In this document: piece by piece, positions 1 to 9,558 of the stretch | Layout: every line of letters begins with the position of its first letter | How positions within the stretch are numbered: position 1 is the stretch's first letter | Assembly (NCBI GenBank): GCA_030671225.1 | Contig: DAOVAE010000016.1 | Location: 1 to 10,999 of the forward strand | Source: Desulfobacteraceae bacterium | GTDB lineage: Bacteria > Desulfobacterota > Desulfobacteria > Desulfobacterales > UBA11574 | Direction: 5' to 3' | DNA: 10,999 nt | Program-made: the position numbers and the translations under genes | Notes under the pieces: model-generated | Told to the model about the DNA's origin: nothing | Databases searched by the model: none | What the model saw: only the letters and a program-made list of their open reading frames with translations

Positions 1-300
1 AAAGGCCCGAGTGCCATTGCTTTAAGCTATGAAGATCCGATTGCACCGGCAAAGGTCTTAACAAAGTTTGCTAACGAGCATGACAAGCTTGAAATTAAAA
101 CCGGTGTTTTGGAAGGTAAAGTGCTCGATATAAACGCCATCAAGGCTATGTCGATCCTGCCTTCCCGTGAGGTGCTTTTAGGACAATTCCTCTCAGCCGT
201 CAATGGTGTTCCTACGAAATTTGTACGAGTTTTAAACGCTGTACCGGTGCAGTTTTTAAATGTACTTCAGGCCGTCAAGGAACAGAAAGAAGCTGCATGA
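1..300 (+). CDS. rplJ: 50S ribosomal protein L10, C-terminal part (5' end outside window)
   Basis: L10 anchors the L7/L12 dimers to the 50S subunit and forms the base of the stalk that recruits translation GTPases. The first base of the window is already in frame. The 99 visible codons end at TGA 298-300 and represent roughly the last 55-60% of a protein usually about 170-175 residues long. The visible part covers the end of the globular domain (SYEDPIAPAKVL, then LEGKVLDINAIKAMSILPSRE) and the helical L12-binding tail from base 157 onward. From LPSRE to the stop the tail is 47 residues. By recall, the E. coli tail is about 37 and that of Thermotoga maritima about 46, so this one should carry three L12 dimers rather than two. 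rplL follows after 79 bases, the standard order. An in-frame TTG at 109 is internal and not the start. Identity is very secure. Confidence 0.95.
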   Translation, partial: KGPSAIALSYEDPIAPAKVLTKFANEHDKLEIKTGVLEGKVLDINAIKAMSILPSREVLLGQFLSAVNGVPTKFVRVLNAVPVQFLNVLQAVKEQKEAA

Positions 301-379
301 GGTTCGACAAAAAGAGACGTTTTTCAAAGGTCTCAAAGATATAGACATTAATTGAAAGTTAATATGGAGGAAAAATAAA

Positions 380-763
380 ATGGCGGATGTTACCAAAGAA
401 GATGTAATTGAGTTTATAGCAAGCATGTCGGTGCTTGAACTTTCCGAGCTTGTTAAGGAAATGGAAGAAAAATTCGGTGTTTCAGCTGCTGCGCCGGTTA
501 CTTTAGCTTCTGCAGCACCTGCCGGGGCCGGAGAAGCTCAAGTGGAAGAAAAGACCGAATTTGACGTTGTTCTGACAACTTTTGGAGACAAGAAAATCCA
601 GGTGATCAAGGAAGTCAGGGCGATTACCGGTCTGGGTCTCAAGGATGCGAAGACATTGGTCGATGAAGTTCCAAAGCCGGTAAAGGAAGGAATTCCTAAA
701 GATGAGGCTGAAAAGATTAAGAACCAGCTTGAAGAGGCAGGCGCTCAGGTTGAAATAAAGTAA
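380..763 (+). CDS. rplL: 50S ribosomal protein L7/L12
   Basis: L7/L12 is the multi-copy stalk protein that binds EF-Tu, EF-G, IF2 and RF3 and stimulates their GTPase activity. The 127-residue product has the usual family length and three regions. The N-terminal dimerisation and L10-binding helices are at about residues 1-33 ([20 protein letters not shown]). The flexible Ala/Gly-rich hinge is at about 34-57. The globular C-terminal domain is at about 58-127, with the factor-binding signature [20 protein letters not shown] at 82-101. GGAGG at 366-370 lies nine bases before the ATG and fixes the start. The 79-base gap after rplJ holds only two weak inverted repeats (GAGAC 314-318 with GTCTC 330-334; ATTAA 347-351 with TTAAT 359-363). 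No terminator is visible, so co-transcription with rplJ is expected. Confidence 0.98.
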   Translation: MADVTKEDVIEFIASMSVLELSELVKEMEEKFGVSAAAPVTLASAAPAGAGEAQVEEKTEFDVVLTTFGDKKIQVIKEVRAITGLGLKDAKTLVDEVPKPVKEGIPKDEAEKIKNQLEEAGAQVEIK

Positions 764-780
764 TATATAATTAGGAAATA

Positions 781-879
781 GGTAATGGGTCATAGGGCAA
801 AAGGTGGTGTGCTTAGTATTTCAATACCGGCCATATAATACACATGTTCTTATAACCTATAACCTATAACCCCATAACC
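781..879. repeat. Imperfect inverted repeat with TATAACC tandem repeats, rplL-rpoB spacer
   Basis: The 139-base rplL-rpoB spacer contains GGTAATGGGTCATAGG at 781-796. It matches the reverse complement of CCTATAACCCCATAACC at 863-879 at 14 of 17 aligned columns, with one gap. The right arm belongs to a short tandem array: TATAACC is exact at 851-857, 858-864 and 865-871, followed by a degenerate CCATAACC at 872-879. Between the arms, GTATT 816-820 and AATAC 823-827 could form an inner hairpin. In E. coli the rplL-rpoB gap holds an attenuator and an RNase III site, so a processing or attenuation role is conceivable. No U-tract follows the right arm, so it does not look like a terminator. It could instead be a dispersed intergenic repeat. 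The arms and array are visible; any function is inference. Confidence 0.6.
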
Positions 880-902
880 AAATTTAATATATTGGAGATG
901 CC

Positions 903-3900
903 ATGTCGGCAAGGATTTTGACAAATAAGCGTATAAGGAAAAACTTCGGCAAGATTCAAAAGATAGTTGATATTCCTGATCTTATAGCAGTGCAACGGGA
1001 ATCATACGGCCGATTTTTGCAAATGGACGTTCCTCCGGAAAAACGTAAAGATATCGGCCTGCAGGCCGTTTTTAAGTCCGTATTTCCGATAAAGGATTTT
1101 ACCGGAAGTGCATCTCTTGAATTTGTATCTTACAGATTCGCCGAGGTTAAGCACGGCATTCAGGAGTGCATACACAGGGGAATGACCTATGAGATTCCGA
1201 TCCGAATCACTGTCAGGCTTGTGGTATACGATATTGATAAGGATACAGGAGTTACGAACATCCGTGATATCAAGGAGCAGGAAATCTACTTCGGCACAAT
1301 TCCTTTAATGACAGATAATGGAACTTTTATCATTAATGGAACCGAACGTGTTGTAGTAAGCCAACTCCATAGATCTTCCGGCGTATTTTTCGATCATGAC
1401 AAAGGGAAGACACATTCCAGCGGCAAGGTTATCTATACTTCCAGGATTATACCGGTACGCGGGTCGTGGATCGATATGGAGGTCGATCACAAAGATATCG
1501 TTAATATTCGGATCGACAGGAGGCGTAAATTTCCTGTTACGATCCTTTTTAAAGCTTTTGGCTATACTTCCGAAGATATCCTGGCCTATTTTTATCAGAC
1601 AGAAAAAATTGTTATCCATAAAAAGCGGATATTCAAGAAGTTTGATGAAGAGTTGCTGAGAGGGCAGCGTGCCAGCCTGGATATCAATGATCCTAAAACA
1701 GGCGAAAATATAATTTTGAAAGGGCGTGTGTTCACTAAAACGGCGATCAAGCGGATGAAATCCGCAAATGTAGAATTGATTCCTTTAAATGTTGAAGATA
1801 TTCTCGATATGGTTTTCGCAAATACAATAGTTGATCCCGGCAATGGAGAGACTATAGTAAAATGCAACCAAATATTTACTGAAGAAGTTTTTCAATCCTT
1901 GCTTGATGCCGGTATAGATAAATTTGAACTGCTTGTCATCGATGGTGCAACCAGCAGTGACTCCATCCACAAAACCCTGCTTTTGGATAAGGTCGAAAAA
2001 AAAGAGGAAGCACTTATTGAGATATATCGAAGACTCAGACCAGGTAATCCCTCAACACCGGAAGTGGCTCAGGATTTTATTGACCACATGTTTTTCAAGT
2101 CCTCCTATTACGATCTTTCCGGTGTGGGTCGAATGAAGATTAACCTTCGCCTTGATATTAACTCCTCCATCGACCTTAAAGCTCTAAGAAAAGAGGATAT
2201 ACTCCTTGCAGCCAAAACCCTGGTAAGATTAAAAGATACCCAGGGAGCTGTTGATGACATCGATCATCTTGGGAATCGACGGGTACGTGCGGTCGGTGAA
2301 CTTTTAGAGAACCAGTATCGTATCGGACTTGTCCGCATGGAACGGGCTATTAAAGAACGGATGAGCCTTCAAGAGGTCGATGCGCTTATGCCGCACGACT
2401 TGGCCAACCCCAAACCGGTTTCAGCTGTGGTTAGAGAATTCTTCGGGACCAGCCAGCTCAGCCAATTCATGGATCAGACCAACCCGCTTTCAGAAACGAC
2501 CCATAAACGGCGTCTGAGCGCCCTGGGTCCGGGTGGATTAACTCGTGAAAGAGCCGGCTTTGAGGTAAGGGATGTGCATCCGTCACATTACGGGCGGATC
2601 TGTCCCATAGAGACGCCGGAAGGGCCCAACATAGGTCTTATTGTTTCCCTTAGCACTTATGCCAGGGTTAATGAATATGGATTCATTGAAACGCCGTACA
2701 GTGTTGTAAAAGATGCCACTGTATTGCAGGATGTTCGTTTTATCAGTGCCTTTGAAGAAAAGGAGCACCCGATCGCCCAGGCTAACGCACTTGTTGACGA
2801 AAACAGAAAATATGTCAATCCCCTTGTAACATCACGAGTAAAAGGGGAGTTCATGATGATCAAGGCCGAAGATATAGAACTGATGGATATTTCTCCCAAC
2901 CAACTGGTGAGTGTATCCGCATCCCTGATACCGTTTTTAGAAAATGATGATGCCAACAGAGCGTTGATGGGATCGAACATGCAACGCCAGGCGGTCCCCC
3001 TGATTGTAAACAAAGCGCCTCTGGTGGGTACAGGTGTTGAGGGAGTGGTAGCCAAGGATTCAGGCGTTACGGTTGTTGCAAAGTATGATGGCACAGTGGT
3101 GGACGTGGATGCTTCCCGTATTGTTCTGAAGCATGAACCTCAAAACGGCGATGATGGTTCCGAAATACCGGTTAAGATATACAACCTTTCAAAATTCATA
3201 CGGAGTAATCAGAATACATGTTTCAATCAACGTCCGATTGTAAGAAAAGGACAAAAGGTCAAAGCAGGAGAGGTCATAGCAGACGGTCCTGCAACAGAAC
3301 ACGGCGAACTTGCTCTGGGCAAAAATATAACGGTGGCATTCATGCCATGGGGTGGTTATAATTTTGAGGATTCGATTCTGGTGGGCGAGAGACTTCACCG
3401 GGAGGGCGTGTATACATCCATCCACATTGAAGAGTTTGAAGTAGTGGCCAGAGATACCAAGCTGGGCAGAGAAGAAATCACGCGAGACATTCCGAATGTT
3501 GGCGATGAAGCCTTAAAGGATCTGGATGAAAGCGGTATTATAAGGCTTGGCGCTGAAGTCGGACCGGGAGACATTCTGGCAGGCAAGGTAACGCCTAAGG
3601 GTGAAACACAGCTTTCTCCTGAAGAAAAGCTTCTGCGTGCCATATTCGGTGAAAAAGCAGGAGATGTAAAAGATAGTTCTTCACGGGTACCTCCTGGTGT
3701 ACAAGGGATTGTGATCGATGCAAAAGTATTTTCAAGACGGGGTATTGAGAAGGATAATCGCAGCAGGTTGATCGAAGAAGAGGAGATCGCTGAACTTAAA
3801 AAAGAAAGAGATGATAAGCTTGCAGTCATTAATGATGTGGTTCGCACGGAGCTGGAAAAATTGCTTGTGGGTCAGAAATGTTTCACAACCCTGAAAAAAG

Positions 3901-5003
3901 GCAAGAAGGTTCTGATTTCTAAAGGGAGCGAAATAGCTCCAGAGATGCTGGCCGAGATTCCCGTGGCTCAGCTTGAGGGGATTGTACTTAAAAGTCCTAA
4001 ATTGACCGAACAGATCCATAATATTCTTGAGCGATACAGGGCTCAATGCGAGCGTTGCAGAAAGTCTTTTGAACAGAATGTAAGCCGTTACGAGAAAGGC
4101 GATGACCTTCCTCCTGGAGTAATCAGAATGGTTAAAGTCTATGTAGCCATGAAGCGTAAGCTGTCCGTTGGTGACAAGATGGCCGGCCGCCACGGTAACA
4201 AGGGCGTTGTATCGAGAATTCTTCCCCAGGAAGACCTCCCTTATTTTGAGGACGGGACACCGGTTGATATGGTCCTGAATCCTCTGGGAGTCCCATCCAG
4301 GATGAATGTGGGACAGGTTCTGGAAATTCATTTGGGTTGGGCTGCAAAAGGTCTTGGCGATCAGATTAACAGGCTTTTGGAAGAAAGAAAAAGTAAGGCC
4401 CTTCGACAGAAACTTAAGCGGATATTCTCTGATACGTCTGCCACGGAGATGATCGACGGCTTGGAAGATGAAGGTTTGTTTGAATTTGCAAGCAATTATA
4501 AAGATGGTGTTCACATGTCCACACCGGTTTTTGATGGTGCCAAAGAGGATGAGATAAAAGATCTTCTCGCTGAGGCAGGGCTTTCAACAACCGCTCAGAC
4601 TAACTTGTTCGACGGGCGTACCGGAGAGCCTTTTAAAGAAAAGATCACCGTTGGTACTATGTATGTGCTGAAACTTCATCACCTTGTTGACGACAAGATC
4701 CATGCACGCTCTATTGGTCCATATTCGCTCGTGACCCAGCAACCGCTTGGCGGCAAAGCACAATTCGGCGGTCAGCGTCTTGGTGAAATGGAGGTCTGGG
4801 CCATGGAGGCTTATGGAGCGGCGAATGCTCTACAAGAGTTTTTAACAGTTAAGTCGGATGACATGGCAGGAAGGACTCGTATGTATGAAAAGATCGTAAA
4901 AGGTCAGAATACTCTCGATCCGGGCCTGCCTGAATCTTTCAAGGTTTTGACCAAGGAATTGAAGAGTCTAGGTTTAAATATAACCCTTATGGAAGGAACA
5001 TAA
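903..5003 (+). CDS. rpoB: DNA-directed RNA polymerase subunit beta
   Basis: RpoB is one of the two large catalytic subunits of RNA polymerase. The product is 1366 residues, against 1342 in E. coli. The start is ATG 903, preceded by GGAG at 894-897; the N-terminus [17 protein letters not shown] suits the family. Rifampicin cluster I is at 515-541 (from [20 protein letters not shown]). The residues matching E. coli D516, H526 and S531 are wild type here (D524, H534, S539), so intrinsic resistance at those sites is not indicated. The conserved [19 protein letters not shown] and [18 protein letters not shown] blocks follow. [12 protein letters not shown] places the acidic pair at E822/D823, and [20 protein letters not shown] gives the nucleotide-contacting lysines K1084 and K1092 (E. 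coli K1065, K1073). A proteobacterial-type insert (E. coli SI2) covers about 944-1070 and carries a CERC pair at 1049-1052. The C-terminal clamp region is complete. The gene abuts rpoC directly. Confidence 0.99.
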   Translation: MSARILTNKRIRKNFGKIQKIVDIPDLIAVQRESYGRFLQMDVPPEKRKDIGLQAVFKSVFPIKDFTGSASLEFVSYRFAEVKHGIQECIHRGMTYEIPIRITVRLVVYDIDKDTGVTNIRDIKEQEIYFGTIPLMTDNGTFIINGTERVVVSQLHRSSGVFFDHDKGKTHSSGKVIYTSRIIPVRGSWIDMEVDHKDIVNIRIDRRRKFPVTILFKAFGYTSEDILAYFYQTEKIVIHKKRIFKKFDEELLRGQRASLDINDPKTGENIILKGRVFTKTAIKRMKSANVELIPLNVEDILDMVFANTIVDPGNGETIVKCNQIFTEEVFQSLLDAGIDKFELLVIDGATSSDSIHKTLLLDKVEKKEEALIEIYRRLRPGNPSTPEVAQDFIDHMFFKSSYYDLSGVGRMKINLRLDINSSIDLKALRKEDILLAAKTLVRLKDTQGAVDDIDHLGNRRVRAVGELLENQYRIGLVRMERAIKERMSLQEVDALMPHDLANPKPVSAVVREFFGTSQLSQFMDQTNPLSETTHKRRLSALGPGGLTRERAGFEVRDVHPSHYGRICPIETPEGPNIGLIVSLSTYARVNEYGFIETPYSVVKDATVLQDVRFISAFEEKEHPIAQANALVDENRKYVNPLVTSRVKGEFMMIKAEDIELMDISPNQLVSVSASLIPFLENDDANRALMGSNMQRQAVPLIVNKAPLVGTGVEGVVAKDSGVTVVAKYDGTVVDVDASRIVLKHEPQNGDDGSEIPVKIYNLSKFIRSNQNTCFNQRPIVRKGQKVKAGEVIADGPATEHGELALGKNITVAFMPWGGYNFEDSILVGERLHREGVYTSIHIEEFEVVARDTKLGREEITRDIPNVGDEALKDLDESGIIRLGAEVGPGDILAGKVTPKGETQLSPEEKLLRAIFGEKAGDVKDSSSRVPPGVQGIVIDAKVFSRRGIEKDNRSRLIEEEEIAELKKERDDKLAVINDVVRTELEKLLVGQKCFTTLKKGKKVLISKGSEIAPEMLAEIPVAQLEGIVLKSPKLTEQIHNILERYRAQCERCRKSFEQNVSRYEKGDDLPPGVIRMVKVYVAMKRKLSVGDKMAGRHGNKGVVSRILPQEDLPYFEDGTPVDMVLNPLGVPSRMNVGQVLEIHLGWAAKGLGDQINRLLEERKSKALRQKLKRIFSDTSATEMIDGLEDEGLFEFASNYKDGVHMSTPVFDGAKEDEIKDLLAEAGLSTTAQTNLFDGRTGEPFKEKITVGTMYVLKLHHLVDDKIHARSIGPYSLVTQQPLGGKAQFGGQRLGEMEVWAMEAYGAANALQEFLTVKSDDMAGRTRMYEKIVKGQNTLDPGLPESFKVLTKELKSLGLNITLMEGT

Positions 5004-5006
5004 ATG
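4991..5006 (+). promoter_or_regulatory. rpoC ribosome binding site inside the rpoB 3' end; stop-start abutment
   Basis: GGAAGGA at 4991-4997 lies in the last codons of rpoB. It is followed by ACA, the rpoB stop TAA (5001-5003) and immediately the rpoC ATG (5004-5006). There is no base between stop and start, and the Shine-Dalgarno to ATG spacing is six bases. This geometry fixes the rpoC start and suggests translational coupling, which would help equimolar beta and beta' synthesis. The spacing is directly visible; coupling is inferred. Confidence 0.75.
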
Positions 5007-8000
5007 GAAACTTTATACGATTTCTTCACCAAACCAACTGATCCAAGGCTTTATACAAGTGTTAGGATTGCCCTGGCATCACACGAGCAGATTTTAGAAT
5101 GGTCAAATGGGGAGATTAAGAAACCGGAGACAATTAATTATAGGACTTTTAAGCCCGAGCGTGACGGTCTTTTCTGTGCCAAGATTTTCGGCCCCACAAA
5201 AGACTACGAGTGCAACTGCGGAAAATATAAGCGGATGAAACACAGGGGCGTTATTTGTGAAAAATGTGGTGTGGAAGTTATTCAATCCAAGGTCCGAAGG
5301 GAGCGAATGGCGCACATAGAACTCGCTACACCTTGTTCTCATATATGGTTTTTGAGAAGCCTCCCGAGCAAGATCGGCAATCTTCTTGATCTGACGCTAA
5401 AAAGTCTGGATAAAGTGATTTACTTTGACAGTTATATTGTTATCGACCCCAAAGATACGGATCTTAACCGCCATCAGCTTCTATCGGAAGAAAAATATCG
5501 AGAGGCACGTGAAATCTACGGGAACAAATTCGAAGCGGGAATAGGGGCCGAAGCTGTTAAGATACTGCTGGAGAATCTCGATCTCGATGTAATAAATAAT
5601 GAACTGAGAGTTGATATTAATACCACCGGTTCTTTGGCAAAACGGCAAAAGCTCTCCAAACGGCTAAAAATTATCGATGCATTCAGGCGTTCGGGAGTAG
5701 AACCGACCTGGATGATCATGGATGTTATTCCGGTTCTTCCGCCGGATTTACGGCCGCTTGTCCCTCTTGAGGGTGGGAGATTTGCAACATCTGACCTAAA
5801 CGACCTCTATCGAAGGGTCATTAATCGCAATAATAGGTTAAAACGACTTATAGATTTAAAGGCTCCTGACATTATTGTTCGGAATGAGAAAAGGATGCTT
5901 CAGGAATCGGTGGATGTTCTTTTCGACAACGGTCGTCACGGCAGAGCGATTATGGGAACTAACAAACGGCCGTTAAAATCGCTGAGTGATACCTTGAAAG
6001 GCAAGCAGGGACGTTTCCGGCAGAATCTTTTAGGGAAAAGGGTCGATTATTCTGGCCGTACCGTTATCACCATAGGGCCGGACCTCAGGTTACATCAGTG
6101 TGGCCTGCCAAAAAAGATGGCCCTGGAGATGTTCAAACCGTTTATTTATTATCGTCTCGAACAAAAAGGGATCGTGTCAACGGTAAAGAGTGCCAAGAAG
6201 ATGGTGGAACGGGGAGTTCCGGAGGTCTGGGATACTTTAGATGAGGTGGTAAAGGAGTATCCGGTTCTTTTGAACCGCGCCCCCACTCTTCATCGGCTGG
6301 GGATTCAGGCGTTTGAGCCGATTCTCATTGAAGGAAAGGCTCTGCAGCTTCACCCGCTGGTCTGTACGGCATTTAATGCAGACTTCGACGGTGATCAGAT
6401 GGCTGTTCATATACCCCTTTCAGTGGAGGCTCAGATAGAGGCCAGGATATTGATGTTGTCCAGCAACAACATACTTTCTCCGGCGAATGGGAGCCCGATA
6501 ATTGTGCCGAGTCAGGATATTGTTCTCGGTATATATTACATGACAAGAGGGGTTACCGGATCCAAAGGCGAAGGGAAAATATTTGCAAATCCCGAAGAGG
6601 TTCGATGTGCATATGATGACAAAGCCGTTGATCTTCACGCCAAGATTATCGTTCGAATGAACGGAGAAAGGTTTAATACAACCGTTGGGCGCATACTGCT
6701 TTGGGAAATTATTCCCAAGGGTAACATAATGATGATGAGTCATATCAAAGTTTTTGATGAAGATGAGGCGGGGACCGTTCTAGGAAAGCTTAAGGCCGGT
6801 GAGGATTTTACTGAAATGGTGGTCCAATATTCCAAAGGTCTTGATAGGGATAATAAAGGGCTCATCGGTCTATTCAGAAATGACGAGTTCAAGCGGATAT
6901 TCACTACTTCGGATGAAGATACTGAAAAAGTCTTTGCTCTGGAAGAAGGAGAGATAAGCGACGTTATTTTTGCAGATGAAGCCCATCATATTTTTCAAGT
7001 GATTAAGAAACGGTCGGAGATACCTTTTTCTACAGTCAACAATGTCAGGGATAAAAAGACGCTTAGCGAGCTTGTAAATTATGCCTACAGAAATCTGGGG
7101 CCAAAGGCTACGGTTATCCTTTCCGACAGATTGAAAGACATCGGTTACCAATACTCAACCCAAGGCGGGCTTTCTATTTCTATTGACGCCATGATCATAC
7201 CGTCTGCCAAATCGGATATTTTGAAAAAGGCCGAAAAGCAGGTCGATAAAATCGGCAGTCAATACGTAGAGGGTCTTATCACACAGGGTGAAAAATATAA
7301 CAAAGTTGTTGATATATGGGCAAAAGCGACTGACGATGTGGCCGATGAGATGATGAAAGCAATGAGGATGGCTACTGTAGCCGACACTGAAGGCAACCCT
7401 GTTCTTGATGAGGACGGGAAGCCTGTTATTGAAGAAAGTTTTAACCCCATTTACATGATGGCAGATTCCGGGGCCAGAGGCAGCAAGGATCAGATGCGTC
7501 AGCTTGCAGGGATGCGAGGACTTATGGCGAAACCGTCTGGTGAAATCATCGAAACACCAATTAGCGCTAATTTCAGGGAAGGCCTTTCCGTACTTCAATA
7601 TTTCATTTCGACTCACGGCGCCAGAAAGGGCCTTGCAGATACGGCCTTAAAGACCGCCAACTCGGGATATCTTACCCGGCGGCTTGCCGATGTTGGCCAG
7701 GACTGTATTATCTCCGAAGATGACTGCGGAACTATGCTGGGTGTTGAGGTTGAATCTCTGATGGAAGGCGGTGAAGTGATTCAGCGTCTTGAGGAACGTA
7801 TTTTAGGGCGTGTTGCCATGGAGGATATCAATGATCCGTTTACTGAAGAGGTGATTGTCAAGGCCGGTGAAGATCTGGATGAAGAAGCCGTAAAGATCGT
7901 TGAAAATGCAGGAGTTGCCAGAGTGAAAATCAGGTCGGTTCTGACATGCAAGAGCAAGCATGGTGTGTGTGCCAAGTGCTATGGCCGGGACCTTTCCCAC

Positions 8001-9401
8001 GGAGCAAAAGTCGAAATTGGTCAGGCGGTCGGAATTCTTGCGGCTCAGTCAATCGGTGAGCCCGGAACCCAGTTGACTATGCGTACATTCCACATTGGAG
8101 GAACGGCCAGCCGAAGGGTTGAGCAGGCCGACATCAGATCCCGGGCCGAAGGTAAGGTTAAATTTCTTAATCTTAATGTTGTGGAAAAAGATGGAAATAT
8201 ATTTGTAGTTATGAGCCGGCGGGGGGGTGAAATAGCCATAGTTAGTGATACCGGACGCGAAAGAGAAAGGTTCCCTGTCATTTACGGAGCCCACATTGAG
8301 GTAAAAGACGGTGATCAAGTTAAGGTCGGAGATCTTCTGGCAACCTGGGATCCCTTTACAACGCCAATTATTTCAGAAGTTGACGGGACCGTTAAATTTG
8401 GTGATGTTATATCCGGGAAGACCATGCAGGAGAAGGTCGACCCTGTTACAGGCAAATCCAGTCGTACAATCATCGAATCCAAAAGCGGTGAGGAACGTCC
8501 AAGGATTTCAATCAAGGGCAGAGATGGAAAAACAGTCAAGCTGCCGGGATCATCGGAGATGGCGCGATATTTACTACCGATAAATGCTATTTTGCTTGTT
8601 GAAGAAGGAGATGATGTTAAAGCTGGTGATGTGATTACAAAGCTCCCCAGAGCAACGACCAAGACAAAGGATATTACCGGCGGTCTTCCAAGGGTGGCCG
8701 AACTCTTTGAGGTTAGAAAACCCAAAGAAACCGCAGTTTTGAGTGAAATAGACGGGTATGTTTCGATAGCCAAGGCCACGAAAAAAGGTAAACAGAAAGT
8801 TATTATTACGCCTGTAGATGTTGGTGAAAAGAAGGAATATCTGATTTCACACGGTAAACATATAAACGTTTTTGAAGGTGATTATGTCAGAGCAGGCGAG
8901 GCACTGATAAGCGGTTCGGCTATTCCTCAAGACATATTGAATATCAAAGGTGAGATTGCATTAGCACGCTATCTTGTTGATGAAGTCCAGGAGGTTTACC
9001 GCTTACAAGGAGTCCGGATAAATGATAAGCATATAGAGGTTATTGTACGGCAAATGATGCGGTGTGTTAAAGTTATTGATGCTGGTGATACCGATTTTAT
9101 TATTGAAGATCAGGTTGACAGAAAGATATTTGAAAAAATTAACCGGGCAGTAATTGAGGAAGGAAAGAAGCCCGCTGTTGCTGACCACCTTATACTGGGG
9201 ATTACCAAGGCATCACTTTCCACTGAAAGCTTTATATCTGCCGCTTCATTCCAGGAGACGACCAAGGTCCTTACTAATGCCAGCATTGCTGCCAAAGAAG
9301 ACAACCTTCAGGGGCTTAAAGAGAACGTTATTATGGGAAGAATCATTCCTGCGGGGACCGGCCTTTATAAATACAGAGATGTTGAGGTTTCAGCCGGTTA
9401 A
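5004..9401 (+). CDS. rpoC: DNA-directed RNA polymerase subunit beta', with a parvulin-like insert
   Basis: RpoC carries the catalytic magnesium site of RNA polymerase. The product is 1465 residues, against 1407 in E. coli. Zinc site 1 is C70, C72, C85, C88. The [12 protein letters not shown] loop places the metal-binding aspartates at 460, 462 and 464, the same numbering as E. coli. Zinc site 2 is C908, C982, C989, C992 (E. coli 814, 888, 895, 898, a constant shift of 94). The trigger-loop histidine of TFHIGG is H1030. An SI3-like two-domain insert in the trigger loop spans about 1037-1218. The protein ends with the conserved [20 protein letters not shown] block and GRIIPAGTG. Between IIPKG (569-573) and IPFSTVN (673-679) lies an insertion of about 98 residues, described separately. 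A loop just upstream that is long in E. coli (about 553-570) is shorter here. At the ppGpp site 1 positions, R362, K701 and D708 are kept, but E. coli R417 is K417. The gene is intact and in frame throughout. Confidence 0.99.
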   Translation: METLYDFFTKPTDPRLYTSVRIALASHEQILEWSNGEIKKPETINYRTFKPERDGLFCAKIFGPTKDYECNCGKYKRMKHRGVICEKCGVEVIQSKVRRERMAHIELATPCSHIWFLRSLPSKIGNLLDLTLKSLDKVIYFDSYIVIDPKDTDLNRHQLLSEEKYREAREIYGNKFEAGIGAEAVKILLENLDLDVINNELRVDINTTGSLAKRQKLSKRLKIIDAFRRSGVEPTWMIMDVIPVLPPDLRPLVPLEGGRFATSDLNDLYRRVINRNNRLKRLIDLKAPDIIVRNEKRMLQESVDVLFDNGRHGRAIMGTNKRPLKSLSDTLKGKQGRFRQNLLGKRVDYSGRTVITIGPDLRLHQCGLPKKMALEMFKPFIYYRLEQKGIVSTVKSAKKMVERGVPEVWDTLDEVVKEYPVLLNRAPTLHRLGIQAFEPILIEGKALQLHPLVCTAFNADFDGDQMAVHIPLSVEAQIEARILMLSSNNILSPANGSPIIVPSQDIVLGIYYMTRGVTGSKGEGKIFANPEEVRCAYDDKAVDLHAKIIVRMNGERFNTTVGRILLWEIIPKGNIMMMSHIKVFDEDEAGTVLGKLKAGEDFTEMVVQYSKGLDRDNKGLIGLFRNDEFKRIFTTSDEDTEKVFALEEGEISDVIFADEAHHIFQVIKKRSEIPFSTVNNVRDKKTLSELVNYAYRNLGPKATVILSDRLKDIGYQYSTQGGLSISIDAMIIPSAKSDILKKAEKQVDKIGSQYVEGLITQGEKYNKVVDIWAKATDDVADEMMKAMRMATVADTEGNPVLDEDGKPVIEESFNPIYMMADSGARGSKDQMRQLAGMRGLMAKPSGEIIETPISANFREGLSVLQYFISTHGARKGLADTALKTANSGYLTRRLADVGQDCIISEDDCGTMLGVEVESLMEGGEVIQRLEERILGRVAMEDINDPFTEEVIVKAGEDLDEEAVKIVENAGVARVKIRSVLTCKSKHGVCAKCYGRDLSHGAKVEIGQAVGILAAQSIGEPGTQLTMRTFHIGGTASRRVEQADIRSRAEGKVKFLNLNVVEKDGNIFVVMSRRGGEIAIVSDTGRERERFPVIYGAHIEVKDGDQVKVGDLLATWDPFTTPIISEVDGTVKFGDVISGKTMQEKVDPVTGKSSRTIIESKSGEERPRISIKGRDGKTVKLPGSSEMARYLLPINAILLVEEGDDVKAGDVITKLPRATTKTKDITGGLPRVAELFEVRKPKETAVLSEIDGYVSIAKATKKGKQKVIITPVDVGEKKEYLISHGKHINVFEGDYVRAGEALISGSAIPQDILNIKGEIALARYLVDEVQEVYRLQGVRINDKHIEVIVRQMMRCVKVIDAGDTDFIIEDQVDRKIFEKINRAVIEEGKKPAVADHLILGITKASLSTESFISAASFQETTKVLTNASIAAKEDNLQGLKENVIMGRIIPAGTGLYKYRDVEVSAG
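6723..7016 (+). other. Parvulin-type (rotamase) domain inserted in the RpoC pore domain, residues 574-671
   Basis: This in-frame segment has no counterpart in E. coli beta'. The flanks join cleanly: IIPKG to 573 matches E. coli up to G586, and IPFSTVN from 673 matches LPYSIVN at 587-593. The inserted residues follow the parvulin order seen in PrsA, PpiC and SurA: SHIKV 579-583 (family SHILV), [18 protein letters not shown] 585-602, QYSKG 608-612, KGLIGLF 618-624 (family GGDLGWF), [12 protein letters not shown] 644-655 and HHIFQVI 661-667 (family YHIIKV). The two conserved histidines are H580 and H662. The Met/Phe substrate pocket, normally between GWF and the FAL motif, is not recognisable; that stretch (625-643) is several residues longer and acidic, so isomerase activity is uncertain. 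E. coli G586 lies in the domain Pfam calls RNA_pol_Rpb1_3, which lines the secondary channel. A role as a docking or foldase module on the polymerase surface is inference. Confidence 0.82.
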
Positions 9402-9415
9402 GACTTGTTTTAAAT

Positions 9416-9558
9416 AGTGCCTGAACGAAAACTGTCTTTTTCGCCAATATCTGTGTCAGACTCAAATTTTAATCCTCGAAATACTCAATGTATTCCTGTG
9501 GTTAAAATTTTCGTCTTCCTTGATCTTAACAAAAAATCCTAGTTTTCGTTCGGGCACT
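9416..9558. mobile_element. MITE-like palindromic element between rpoC and rpsL
   Basis: The 19-base arms TAGTGCCTGAACGAAAACT (9415-9433) and AGTTTTCGTTCGGGCACTA (9541-9559) are inverted repeats agreeing at 18 of 19 positions. The single difference would be a G-U pair in RNA. Taking the ends as AGTGCC...GGCACT gives a 143-bp element flanked by a direct AAAT at 9412-9415 and 9559-9562, a possible target-site duplication. Alternatively the element is GTGCC...GGCAC bounded by TA, the pattern of IS630/mariner-type elements. The interior is AT-rich, non-coding and itself palindromic. Size, terminal repeats, lack of coding capacity and intergenic position all suit a miniature inverted-repeat transposable element or a dispersed palindromic repeat. 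No transposase is present, so any movement would need a partner elsewhere. It has no U-tract after the right arm, so it is a poor intrinsic terminator, but in the rpoC 3' transcript it should fold strongly. Confidence 0.6.
9458..9517. repeat. Nested inner palindrome of the rpoC-rpsL element
   Basis: Inside the larger element a second imperfect inverted repeat is centred on about 9487. The arms include AGAC 9458-9461 with GTCT 9513-9516, AAATTTTAA 9464-9472 with TTAAAATTT 9502-9510, and AATAC 9480-9484 with GTATT 9490-9494 around a five-base loop (TCAAT). Together with the outer 19-base arms, this makes the whole element a long interrupted hairpin or cruciform. The pairing is visible by eye; relative stability was not computed. 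Confidence 0.6.

Noticed and set aside
834..839. TATAAT in the rplL-rpoB spacer as an rpoB promoter
   Set aside because: The hexamer is perfect, but bases 811-816 (GCTTAG) and neighbouring registers bear no likeness to TTGACA, and the sequence lies inside the repeat-bearing spacer. A promoter cannot be supported by this alone.
3732..4514. A 260-codon open frame on the minus strand inside rpoB
   Set aside because: It lies wholly antisense to conserved rpoB sequence, has no family resemblance that I can see and no ribosome binding site context. It is a by-product of the rpoB codon pattern.
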